Source of the DNA: Lachnospiraceae bacterium
GTDB lineage: Bacteria; Bacillota; Clostridia; Lachnospirales; Lachnospiraceae
Direction of reading: 5' to 3'
DNA: 64,000 nt
Assembly: GCA_029071325.1 (NCBI GenBank)
Contig: JAIEAP010000043.1
Location: forward strand, 1 to 64,000
In this document: one piece after another, positions 1 through 8,100 of the stretch
How positions within the stretch are numbered: the first letter of the stretch is position 1
Layout of the letters: each line of letters begins with the position of its first letter
Notes under the pieces: model-generated
What the model saw: only the letters and a program-made list of their open reading frames with translations
What the model was told of the DNA's origin: nothing
The model's database searches: none
Position numbers and translations under genes: made by a program

Positions 1-39
1 AATATCTGAAATGCCGTTTGGCAATCCATTCAAAAAATA

Positions 40-3033
40 TCATTCTAAGACTTGACTTTTAATAGTTAGTCTTTCGTACAGTTCCTTCAATTCCCGGAAC
101 ATTCCCGCATCCTCCCTAAGGGCATCCTCAGAGCCTATCACACAGAGATAATCCTGCGCCAGGACCGCTTCCGTCAAATCCGCAAGCGCACGGATATCCT
201 CCGGCTGCGCCTCAATAACCTGATCTCTCTCCCGCTGCAGATCTTCTTCGGTCACATGGGTGAGATATGCGCTGAGAGAGCGTCCGCCCTTCGCCGCTGG
301 GGTCAGCGGTGTATCCAGATCACTGACTGTTCCGATCACATACTTTGTCATATCACGCTCATCTGCATCAAAGGTTCTCAGATACCCTGGAATGCCTTCG
401 TACACCTCATTTGTCTTACGCAGATTCGGATCCCGGTAAGAGCTGAAATAAGTCTCTCCCGTGCGGGAAAATCCGCTCATACAGCCATAGGCTCCCCCCT
501 TAACACGAACGTTGATCCAAAGATAGTCATAACTTAAAATTACCTTTAATATTTTAAGGGCGCCTGTATAGGCAAAACCTGCTTTGCAGAAATTCCCTGC
601 CCTTGATACATACTGTACCTTGGAAGCATCCTGAAATCCCTCGTTCCTGTGCGCGCTGACCGCACCGGATCCTGTCTTATGCTCCTGAATGTTCTCCTGG
701 CACTCAGACCCGCCGGCAGAATCCTGCTTCTTCGTTCCCAATGTCTTCAGCCACTTCGGAAGTTCCTTCTCAAGCAGCGCATAGCCCTCATCATCAGCCG
801 TAATACCTATCAGAAGCCCCTCCTTCACAAACAGCTGACGCATCAGACGCTGCAGTCTGGCAATCAGCCCGGCCTTGCGTTCGTCAAAATGCTCTTCCAG
901 ATCCGCCACTACATGATATAATCCGATCCCGCCCACATCATCATTGAACTTCGATACCGGGGAGAAATATGACATAGCACGAATGGCCGACACCGCATGC
1001 CCTGCAGAACTTAAGGACATCTGCAGTCTTGATTTTGCCTGTGCTATGATCTCATATAACCTCTTTTCATTCGTCACATTCGAGGTGTTCAATATCTCTC
1101 TGACCAAATCCATCGCAGAATTTAAATTCTGATATAACATTTTGACATGTACTTCAAATTTGCAGTCAAACACATCTTCAGCCTTGGTATCTGCATAAGC
1201 GCTGATCTGTGAACTGATGCCTCCCGTCATAAGATTGATCTCATTGGCAAGGTCTGCATATCCGTAATGCTCCGTATCCACATAGCCCAGCACGGCTTTC
1301 AATATTCCAAGATAAGGCACATCCTCCTCGGATATCTGCTTTGCATCAAACAGCAGCCGCAGGTAGTGTATGCCGCCGGAATAGATATTGGTATGGATCA
1401 CCGGTACTCCGTCACAAATCTTCTCCTCATAAATAAGGGGCGCGGTCTCCCGTTTCATATCCTCACGCTTCAGCATTGGGATTTTTTCCATATCCTCTCT
1501 GGCGGACGGCTCCTCCTGATACTGTTTCAGATGCTTCGTATCTGCCACCAGCCGTTCAATTTCTTCCGGGGTCAGGCTGGCCTTGTACTCTTTCAGCTTC
1601 GCCGCCAGCGTCTCCTCCAGTTTTGCGTTATAGCCATGCTCCGGCTCAATGTACACATAGGACTTATGCGGGTTATCCAGCAGATATTTGGTGATAAGCT
1701 CTTCAAAGTAACCGGACTGTGCCTTCTCACGCAATTTCCCAAACACAGACAGTACCTTCAGATACAGGAAAGGCTGATTCTCATCATAGAGCCAACTGTC
1801 CATACAGGTAAGTCCGTACATCAGTCCCTTGGGATAATTACCGTAATCCGCCTCCCGGAACCGAAATTCCGCGCTGTTAAGCCCTGCAAGCAGGGATTTT
1901 GGATTCAGTCCCTCTGCCGCCACTTTCCGCAGGGTATCTTCAATAACCTGTACAAAACGCTCTCCGTCACTGCCGTTGGCATTCTTAGCCACCACGGAGA
2001 AAACCGGCTGATAAGTCCCGCTGTCAAAGCCTCCCGTCACATCCTTGCCGATCCCGGCGTCCAGCAGCGCCTGCTTCACGGGAGCCCCAGGCGCACCCAG
2101 CAGCGCATAATCCAGAATATCAAACGCCATGCACAGTTCCTGGTCCAGCACCGTACCCACAGTGGCATTGTAGGACAGGAATGTATGATCCTTCAAAGGC
2201 TCTCCCGACGCCAGTGAATAGGGCCGGTGAAGCTCTACCGGACGTGTAAAGGGCTGCTGGGTATCAATGGCGGAATCCAGCACCAATACATCGTATTTAC
2301 TCAGATACTCCTCGTCCAGAAAACGAAGTCTCTCCTCCATATCCATATCTCCATACAGATAAATATAGGAATTGGCAGGATGATAATACCTGCGGTGAAA
2401 ATCCAGATAATTCTCATAAGTCAGATCAGGAATCACCTCCGGATCACCGCCCGACTCATTGCTGTAAGTAGTATCGGGGAACAGGGAGTTCAGCACCATC
2501 CGATTCAACACATCATCCGGAGAAGAAAATACTCCCTTCATCTCATTGTATACTACACCGTTAATGGTAATGGGCGCATCCTTGGATTCCAGTTCATAAT
2601 GCCATCCCTCCTGCCGGAATATTTCTTCTTTTTGATAGATATTGGGATGAAAAACGGCGTCCAGATATACGTCCATCAGGTTGGCAAAATCCCTGTCATT
2701 GCAGCTTGCCACCGGATAGACGGTTTTATCAGGATAGGTCATGGCATTCAAAAATGTGTTGAGAGACCCCTTCACCAGTTCCACGAAGGGATCCTTGACC
2801 GGAAACTTCTCAGAACCGCACAGTACCGAGTGCTCAATAATATGCGGGACGCCGGTACTGTCCGACACAGGCGTCCGAAACGCAACATAAAACACCTTAT
2901 TTTCATCATCGTTTGGAATAATTCCGATGCGCGCACCGCTCTTCTTATGACGCAGCAGATATCCCTTCGCATGAATATCGCCAAGCTCCTCCCCGCTGAT
3001 CAGTTCATATGCATTTAATTCTGCCAGATTCAT
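40..3033 (-). CDS. M16C-family zinc metallopeptidase (presequence-protease/insulinase-like)
   Basis: Large (997 aa) insulinase-superfamily peptidase of the single-chain M16C type, a family that degrades short unstructured peptides in a closed chamber. The inverted zinc motif HxxEH is visible as HIIEH at about residues 64-68, with the family-typical VLCGSEKFP and NAMTYPDKT stretches after it. The rest matches the paired catalytic and inactive halves of PreP-like enzymes in length and order. No signal peptide is seen, so it is probably cytosolic. The ORF track opens at 3087, but the ATG at 3033 has a GGGAGGAAG ribosome site and lies just after an extended -10 promoter at 3065-3073, so I take 3033. 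It sits 68 bp downstream of the ABC permease but seems to have its own promoter. Family certain; substrate unknown. Confidence 0.93.
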   Translation of the reverse strand: MNLAELNAYELISGEELGDIHAKGYLLRHKKSGARIGIIPNDDENKVFYVAFRTPVSDSTGVPHIIEHSVLCGSEKFPVKDPFVELVKGSLNTFLNAMTYPDKTVYPVASCNDRDFANLMDVYLDAVFHPNIYQKEEIFRQEGWHYELESKDAPITINGVVYNEMKGVFSSPDDVLNRMVLNSLFPDTTYSNESGGDPEVIPDLTYENYLDFHRRYYHPANSYIYLYGDMDMEERLRFLDEEYLSKYDVLVLDSAIDTQQPFTRPVELHRPYSLASGEPLKDHTFLSYNATVGTVLDQELCMAFDILDYALLGAPGAPVKQALLDAGIGKDVTGGFDSGTYQPVFSVVAKNANGSDGERFVQVIEDTLRKVAAEGLNPKSLLAGLNSAEFRFREADYGNYPKGLMYGLTCMDSWLYDENQPFLYLKVLSVFGKLREKAQSGYFEELITKYLLDNPHKSYVYIEPEHGYNAKLEETLAAKLKEYKASLTPEEIERLVADTKHLKQYQEEPSAREDMEKIPMLKREDMKRETAPLIYEEKICDGVPVIHTNIYSGGIHYLRLLFDAKQISEEDVPYLGILKAVLGYVDTEHYGYADLANEINLMTGGISSQISAYADTKAEDVFDCKFEVHVKMLYQNLNSAMDLVREILNTSNVTNEKRLYEIIAQAKSRLQMSLSSAGHAVSAIRAMSYFSPVSKFNDDVGGIGLYHVVADLEEHFDERKAGLIARLQRLMRQLFVKEGLLIGITADDEGYALLEKELPKWLKTLGTKKQDSAGGSECQENIQEHKTGSGAVSAHRNEGFQDASKVQYVSRAGNFCKAGFAYTGALKILKVILSYDYLWINVRVKGGAYGCMSGFSRTGETYFSSYRDPNLRKTNEVYEGIPGYLRTFDADERDMTKYVIGTVSDLDTPLTPAAKGGRSLSAYLTHVTEEDLQRERDQVIEAQPEDIRALADLTEAVLAQDYLCVIGSEDALREDAGMFRELKELYERLTIKSQVLE

Positions 3034-3064
3034 ATTCTTCCTCCCAAAAGTAGTCATTTGGGAT

Positions 3065-3073
3065 ATTATACCA
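3065..3073 (-). promoter_or_regulatory. Extended -10 promoter for the M16 peptidase
   Basis: On the minus strand the sequence reads TGGTATAAT, a perfect extended -10 (TGnTATAAT), about 30 bp before the chosen ATG at 3033. No good -35 is visible, which fits the extended -10 class. It lies inside the longer ORF version and so argues against the upstream start. Confidence 0.55.
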
Positions 3074-3101
3074 CATTTCCTCTGCAATTACACGAAAAGA
3101 A

Positions 3102-5465
3102 TCACTCCACACTCTTGAGGGCTTCATCCATAGGAATCTTCTTGATCCTTCTGAAATCAAAGCACATCACGATCAGGTAACCAATGAGGACAAATACAAA
3201 CATCTTCACGTATCCCACCGGTTCGAGCGTAAATGTAAACCATCCGCTATAGCTGAACATGATCGCTTTCCACGCCTCCCTCATAACAAGCACTCCTAAT
3301 CCCACGCTGACGGCATCCGCGACCAGCAGCACTATGGTGGTAGACAGAAGATACAAGCCTGCGATTTCCCGGTTCTCATATCCCAGAATCTTTGTCATGG
3401 ATATGGCGTTCTCGTTCTTCTCAATAATAATCTTGGTGAGAAGATAAATCAGCACTGCGGATAGAAGGACGCACAGAATCTGGAAATACTGCATATACGA
3501 ACCCATGGAATGATCCAGCTGATCGCTCATCTTGGTAATCTCCCGCTCTGTGATAACCGTTGCAATGCTATTCTCCTCAATATCTGTAATTTCCGAATCA
3601 GACAGATAGCCGCTAAATTCCTCGCCGTCCAGATCAAAGACAATCCGGTAATTTTGTATCGGCATAAAAACTGCAAGGCTCAGGCACCTGTCATATATTC
3701 CTGCCACCTCAAACTGATACTGCCTATTCTCATACTTTTCATCCAGACAGACAACGTCACCCACCGCCAGGTCATATTTCTCTCCGAAGGATGACGAAAT
3801 GTAGACCTCGTCCTCCCCGAGGGATTCCAGACCGTTTATCTCTACATACCGACTGCCATCCGTAATTCCATACACCGAAATTTCCTCATCCAGAGTTTCG
3901 CTCTTTTTCTGCAGGGATTTCATACTGAATTTTTCCGAATCTTCGTTCCGGGTTTTGATCACATTTCCCGCTTCGTCCTCATACGCTATAAGCACATACT
4001 GATACTTTGCAAACATCATATCCGTTACATTCTTTTTATAATAGTCAAGCGTATCGGGCATGCCCACCGCCATTGCCAGCATGACCATAATGAAGAAAAT
4101 CCCAAAAAACAGAACGAGATAGTTCGCCATATTCTGAAACATGATGCGCACACGGAATCTGGCAAAGAACCTCCATCGGGGAAGACGCATTGCTTTCTTA
4201 CGCTTCGTTTTCTTAAGATCATGCCGCAAAAACTGCAGCGGTGTGTGCCGCATCATCTTCACGATCACTGTCAGATTTACCACAAACATCAGCGCCAGCG
4301 GAATCAGCGTCGTTTTGACAAATGCCTCGGGATTCCATATGGTTTCGTAGATAGGCAGGCTGTAACTGTTATAGTACATGGATACCACCACATATTTAAA
4401 AACCGTATACCCCAATATGTTTCCAATGACGGCCGCCATCAGCGTCACAATTACCGGCATGGACAGATAATGCCTGGTCAGCTCTCCCCTGCTGTATCCA
4501 GAAGCGCGAAGCGTACCGATGGTCTGGGATTCTCTGGCTATGGTATTGCTGATAGTCACAGCAAAAATAAAGGCAATGATCACGATCAGTATATCCAGAA
4601 GAACGCCGCCCATTGCCTCGTCAGAGCCCATATCCTCTGTTGCAAAATTGATTGCCGGATTGGCATACCTCGGAACGTAATCCTCAATTATATAACCACG
4701 CACAACGGTCTGTGTAAAGATATCCTCCAGGAAGTTATCCGAGAGCCGCTTTTCCTCCTGCTCGTCTGCCGGTTCACGATCATACTGCCACGCATATGTA
4801 TAATGGACGGTCTTATGCAGGCGGTCAAAACCGTCTTCTGTCACCATCGCCACATCAAAGGTCAGGGCATCGAACATGAAATCCGTGCTGTTTTCATGAA
4901 GGGTAGCATAATTCACATAAGCAAGCAGACCAACCACCCGATACTGCTGACCGCTGACTTCTATGGTGTCCCCTACTTTGATCCCGACATTGTCTGCATG
5001 CATACGGTCAACGGCAATCTCATCTTCCGTCTCAGGAAAATTTCCCTCCATAAGACATGCCAAATTGACTGCATCATTCTTCACATACACTCGAATCGTT
5101 CCGTCCACCACACCGTTACCGTCATAATCCTCTTCCTCATTCCGGTAAAAATTTTCATATAACGTTACCGGAACCGATTCAAGATCATCCGCCTTCTCCC
5201 CTGATTCGATCGCGGCGATCAACTCCTCGTCTGCTTGGCGACTCAATTCAAAGTGCCCGCTTTCCAGCTGATATTTAGACACGCCTTCTTCTGCTGCCTT
5301 CATCATGCTCTCATTGGCAACGTACATCCCCGATACAAATCCGATGGTAAGGATCAGAAACAGACTTACGACCAGATACTTTCGCCAATCGCCCAGAAGT
5401 TCTCTTAAGATTCTCTTCCCGAGTGGATTTTTCACTCTTTTACCTTGCTTTTTTATTTGGTCCAT
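3102..5465 (-). CDS. ABC transporter permease, two FtsX/MacB-type domains
   Basis: Membrane subunit (787 aa) of a MacB/LolCDE-like type VII ABC system. An N-terminal membrane span (about 25-45) is followed by an extracytoplasmic MacB-like domain. Three spans of a first FtsX domain (about 290-410), a second extracytoplasmic region and a second FtsX set close to the C-terminus follow. In Firmicutes such single-polypeptide permeases serve peptide efflux, antimicrobial-peptide resistance or lipoprotein handling; nothing here tells which. The track begins at a GTG (5474). The ATG at 5465 follows AGAGGTG at good spacing and is preferred. It lies 12 bp after the ATPase gene, so the two are one operon. 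Confidence 0.9.
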   Translation of the reverse strand: MDQIKKQGKRVKNPLGKRILRELLGDWRKYLVVSLFLILTIGFVSGMYVANESMMKAAEEGVSKYQLESGHFELSRQADEELIAAIESGEKADDLESVPVTLYENFYRNEEEDYDGNGVVDGTIRVYVKNDAVNLACLMEGNFPETEDEIAVDRMHADNVGIKVGDTIEVSGQQYRVVGLLAYVNYATLHENSTDFMFDALTFDVAMVTEDGFDRLHKTVHYTYAWQYDREPADEQEEKRLSDNFLEDIFTQTVVRGYIIEDYVPRYANPAINFATEDMGSDEAMGGVLLDILIVIIAFIFAVTISNTIARESQTIGTLRASGYSRGELTRHYLSMPVIVTLMAAVIGNILGYTVFKYVVVSMYYNSYSLPIYETIWNPEAFVKTTLIPLALMFVVNLTVIVKMMRHTPLQFLRHDLKKTKRKKAMRLPRWRFFARFRVRIMFQNMANYLVLFFGIFFIMVMLAMAVGMPDTLDYYKKNVTDMMFAKYQYVLIAYEDEAGNVIKTRNEDSEKFSMKSLQKKSETLDEEISVYGITDGSRYVEINGLESLGEDEVYISSSFGEKYDLAVGDVVCLDEKYENRQYQFEVAGIYDRCLSLAVFMPIQNYRIVFDLDGEEFSGYLSDSEITDIEENSIATVITEREITKMSDQLDHSMGSYMQYFQILCVLLSAVLIYLLTKIIIEKNENAISMTKILGYENREIAGLYLLSTTIVLLVADAVSVGLGVLVMREAWKAIMFSYSGWFTFTLEPVGYVKMFVFVLIGYLIVMCFDFRRIKKIPMDEALKSVE

Positions 5466-5477
5466 GTCACTCACCTC

Positions 5478-6194
5478 TTACCACTCCAGATCCGCAGCCG
5501 ATATTTTATTTGTGTTAATCTCGTTGCGACGGATACTGCCATCCCGGAGCTTGATCACATGATCCGCCATATTTCGGATTGCTTCGTTATGCGTGACCAT
5601 AATAACTGTATTGCCATATTTCACATTGACCTCCTCGATCAGCTTCAGTATTTCCTTTGACGTGTTGTAATCCAACGCGCCCGTAGGTTCGTCGCAAAGT
5701 AATATATCCGGATTTTTGACAATGGCACGTCCAATGGAAACCCTCTGCTGCTGTCCGCCGGAGAGCTGATTGGGCAGCTTATGTCTATGCTCATAAAGTC
5801 CCAGCGTGTGCAAGAGCTCATCAATATCCAGAGGCGTCTCCGACAGATATGCCCCAACCTCAATATTTTCCTTCACATTTAAATTGCCGATCAGATTATA
5901 CATCTGGAACACATATCCCAGATGGCTTCTGCGATACCGTGTCAGTCCCTTTTCCCCCATATCCTTCAGCTTATCCCCATTGATGGATATGTATCCGGAA
6001 TCGGCGCTGTCAATTCCTCCGATAATATTAAGCAGTGTGGACTTACCGGAACCGGAAGGACCAAGCAGCACACAGAATTCTCCTTTTGCCACCGAGAAGT
6101 TCATGCCGCGAAGCACTTCCTGACGGGTATCACCACTGCCAAATCCCTTCTTTAAATCTACAATTTCCAAAAACTTTCTTTCTTCCTCTGACAT
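5478..6194 (-). CDS. ABC transporter ATP-binding protein, MacB/LolD-like
   Basis: ATPase subunit (238 aa) paired with the FtsX-type permease directly downstream. Walker A (GPSGSGKST), Q-loop (YVFQMYNL), signature (LSGGQQQR), Walker B (ILLCDEPTGAL) and H-loop (VMVTHN) are all intact, and the order and length are those of MacB/LolD ATPases. The start at 6194 has GAGGAGA in front. The upstream ATG at 6263 would start inside the presumed operator region, so it is rejected. The promoter region carries repeated GTTAG/CTAAC palindromes, suggesting control by a dedicated repressor not encoded in this window. Confidence 0.93.
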   Translation of the reverse strand: MSEEERKFLEIVDLKKGFGSGDTRQEVLRGMNFSVAKGEFCVLLGPSGSGKSTLLNIIGGIDSADSGYISINGDKLKDMGEKGLTRYRRSHLGYVFQMYNLIGNLNVKENIEVGAYLSETPLDIDELLHTLGLYEHRHKLPNQLSGGQQQRVSIGRAIVKNPDILLCDEPTGALDYNTSKEILKLIEEVNVKYGNTVIMVTHNEAIRNMADHVIKLRDGSIRRNEINTNKISAADLEW

Positions 6195-6264
6195 ACTGTC
6201 TCCTCTCTCAGCCCGACTGTCCCTTGGCTCATCTGACTCCTTCCAGACAGTCCATGTCGTCAAC

Positions 6265-6335
6265 CTAACAAAAGTTAGTTTCTCCTAACTTATAATCAAA
6301 ATGAATGCGGCCATTTTATGTTAGTAGCCGCTAAC
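6265..6335 (-). promoter_or_regulatory. Repeated GTTAG-N6-CTAAC operators upstream of the ABC pair
   Basis: Two copies of the 16-bp inverted repeat GTTAG-N6-CTAAC lie at 6274-6289 and 6320-6335, 46 bp centre to centre. A further CTAAC-aaaa-GTTAG (6265-6278) shares a half-site with the first. A TATAAG-like -10 on the minus strand falls between the two copies. The arrangement suggests binding sites for a dimeric repressor of the TetR or MarR kind; no such gene is adjacent. Confidence 0.5.
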
Positions 6336-6388
6336 TTCGTTTTTAATATACCTCTATTATCATGCTTTTGTCAATAGTCTGCTGGTGC

Positions 6389-6424
6389 AAAAAAAGAAAA
6401 GCCATCGCAGTGCAACAGCTTTTC
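6389..6424 (-). terminator. Rho-independent terminator of the cold-shock gene
   Basis: On the minus strand GAAAAGC and GCTTTTC form the base of a hairpin followed directly by TTTTTTT, some 45 bp after the csp stop codon. Confidence 0.75.
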
Positions 6425-6469
6425 CATAAAGATCATTCCTTACAATACAAATATATGTAAATGTATGAA

Positions 6470-6670
6470 TTATCCTAAACGAATGACATTAGCAGCCTGA
6501 GGTCCCTTTTCTCCGTCTACCACATCAAACTCTACCGATTCTCCGTCCTTTAATTCCTTAAAGCCGTCCATATTCAATGCAGAAAAATGCACGAATACGT
6601 CATTTCCATCGGTATCAGAAATGAATCCATAGCCCTTTTTGGCGTTAAACCACTTAACAGTTCCTTGCAT
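6470..6670 (-). CDS. csp: Cold-shock protein (CspA family)
   Basis: Sixty-six residues forming one complete cold-shock domain, a five-stranded OB fold that binds single-stranded RNA and DNA and melts mRNA structure. RNP1 is present as KKGYGFI and RNP2 as DVFVHFSA. Length and sequence match the small housekeeping Csp proteins of Firmicutes; the exact paralogue cannot be named. The ribosome site is TAGGAGGAAAT. It is monocistronic, with its own TTGACA promoter upstream and a strong terminator downstream. A small TTGCAC/GTGCAA hairpin lies in the leader, consistent with post-transcriptional cold control but not proof of it. Confidence 0.97.
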   Translation of the reverse strand: MQGTVKWFNAKKGYGFISDTDGNDVFVHFSALNMDGFKELKDGESVEFDVVDGEKGPQAANVIRLG

Positions 6671-6703
6671 GTAAATTTCCTCCTAATACATGAATACTAA
6701 AAA

Positions 6704-6721
6704 TTGCACAAATGCGTGCAA
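6704..6721 (-). promoter_or_regulatory. Hairpin in the csp leader
   Basis: Inverted repeat TTGCAC-N6-GTGCAA near the predicted 5' end of the csp mRNA. Cold-shock leaders often fold; a temperature-dependent role here is inference. Confidence 0.35.
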
Positions 6722-6734
6722 CACTCCGAATAAA

Positions 6735-6763
6735 ACACTAACATATTTCCCAAAGTTTGTCAA
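6735..6763 (-). promoter_or_regulatory. Promoter of the cold-shock gene
   Basis: Perfect -35 TTGACA (6758-6763 on the minus strand), 17 bp, then a weak -10 TAGTGT. The fold-back repeat copy A begins only 18 bp upstream of the -35. Confidence 0.5.
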
Positions 6764-6780
6764 GCAGTCATACACCTTCC

Positions 6781-7143
6781 AGTTTCCGTATTATGCAGAA
6801 AACATACCGCAGAAAGCAGACGTGCATCATTGCTGCAAATAAAATCATCCCTTTCTCTTCGTTATTTGCCCGCAGACATCGGATAGCGGCTCGCCTTATG
6901 CTGAAATTTCAGTTGCCGCCGGTGTATCATTTGTGATGATTTGTGTCTTTTTAACGTTCGAACAATCCCCGGAGCATGTCCGTCTGCATGAGCACATGCA
7001 ATCTGCAGGGAGCGTGCTGCTCTTAATGGGCGTTCTGATGTGACGTGCAGTCTGCGGACAAATCCGAAAAGATACGCATGATTTTATTTGCTACAATGAT
7101 GCGCCCTCTTCTTATGGTATGTTATCTGCAAAATACGAAAACT
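6781..7143. mobile_element. Fold-back MITE-like element, copy A (363 bp)
   Basis: Non-coding repeat that fills most of the gap between mscS and csp. The left end AGTTTCCGTATTATGCAGA and the right end TCTGCAAAATACGAAAACT are inverted copies with two mismatches. The inverted match continues inward with interruptions for about 100 bp (for example GCAAATAAAATCAT on both arms). The middle (about 6900-7050) matches copy B at 18200-18355: a 30-nt block around TTAATGGGCGTTCTGATG differs by one base, and CGTTCGAACAAT is identical. The 11-bp direct repeat GTCATACACCT flanks it at 6767-6777 and 7148-7158, possibly a target-site duplication. No convincing ORF lies inside. Confidence 0.75.
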
Positions 7144-7164
7144 CAAGGTCATACACCTGAACTG

Positions 7165-8067
7165 TTATTTTATGTGAACGTCCATCTGGGGATAAGGTAT
7201 CCCGATCTCATTTTCGTCCAACACCAGCTTTATTTTCTCTAACAGGGCAAAACGGCTGGTCCAGTAAGCTCCCGTAGGAACCCATACCCGGGCTCCAATA
7301 TCTACCTGGGAGTCCCCCAGCCCTGTCACAACGACCTGAATCTCTTCGTCCTGCAGACGTGCCGGCTCTTCCCGCAGCACCTGCTCGATCACTTCCTTCG
7401 CGCGCTTTAAGTCAGCATCATAAGAAATACCGATGGTCAGGTCAATCCGCCGCCTGTCGGTGCTGGTGACATTAGTAAGGCTGGTATTGGCCAACATGCC
7501 ATTGGGGATCACGATGACCTTGTGGTCTATCGTATTCAGCTTCGTATAAAACAGGGAAATTTCTGCTACCTCTCCCTCATTCCCATGGGCATCCTCCACG
7601 ATATAATCACCTACACGAAACGGCTTTAGCATCAGGATCAACACCCCTCCGGCAAAGTTCGAAAGACTCCCCTGCAGCGCCAGACCGATGGTCAGTCCTG
7701 CAGAGCCCACCAGCGCCATTACGGAGGTCGTGGCAATACCAAAGAAAGACAGAATCAACAGAAACAGCAGGAAATAACCCACCGTTTTCGCCAGGGAATC
7801 CATAAACTGCTTCACCCCCTGGTCTGCTGACCTTTTCTCCAGGCCTTTGCCAATCAGCCTTCGTACCAGTTTGATCACCCGCACACCAACAACATACACC
7901 ACAAGAGCGACCAGTAATTGAAACAGAAAGGCAAGGATATCCGGAACCAGTCCTTCCAGGAATTCCTGCACAACGCCCGGCTTTCGGATCTCTTCAAGCG
8001 CCTGCCCCATGGCTTCCACGGTAATACCCTCTGTACTGTTTTCAATCTCAGTTAATAATAGCCTCAT
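7165..8067 (-). CDS. mscS: Small-conductance mechanosensitive channel (MscS family)
   Basis: Three-span MscS-type channel (300 aa) that opens under membrane tension and releases solutes on hypo-osmotic shock. Spans lie at about 43-65, 93-113 and 115-140. The pore helix has the Gly/Ala-rich pattern GSAGLTIGLALQGSLSNFAG, followed by the LKPFRVGDYI entry to the beta domain and the cytoplasmic vestibule. The ribosome site is GAGGAG. It is the last gene of the long minus-strand series from tgt, 33 bp after the DUF1015 gene. Its stop codon is 21 bp from fold-back element copy A, which may act as the 3' end of the transcript. Confidence 0.93.
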   Translation of the reverse strand: MRLLLTEIENSTEGITVEAMGQALEEIRKPGVVQEFLEGLVPDILAFLFQLLVALVVYVVGVRVIKLVRRLIGKGLEKRSADQGVKQFMDSLAKTVGYFLLFLLILSFFGIATTSVMALVGSAGLTIGLALQGSLSNFAGGVLILMLKPFRVGDYIVEDAHGNEGEVAEISLFYTKLNTIDHKVIVIPNGMLANTSLTNVTSTDRRRIDLTIGISYDADLKRAKEVIEQVLREEPARLQDEEIQVVVTGLGDSQVDIGARVWVPTGAYWTSRFALLEKIKLVLDENEIGIPYPQMDVHIK

Positions 8068-8100
8068 ATACGCTCCTCAGCTAAGAATAAGGAATCATCC

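Noticed and set aside
1-39. Possible gene end at the left edge
   Set aside because: Only 39 bases before the M16 stop codon; nothing recognisable.
1267-2217. 316-aa plus-strand ORF
   Set aside because: Antisense shadow of the M16 peptidase; no ribosome site and no recognisable domain.
4221-5162. 313-aa plus-strand ORF
   Set aside because: Lies opposite the FtsX-type permease with no start signals.
7045-7242. 65-aa plus-strand ORF at the end of fold-back copy A
   Set aside because: Runs from the repeat into the antisense of mscS; no start signal.
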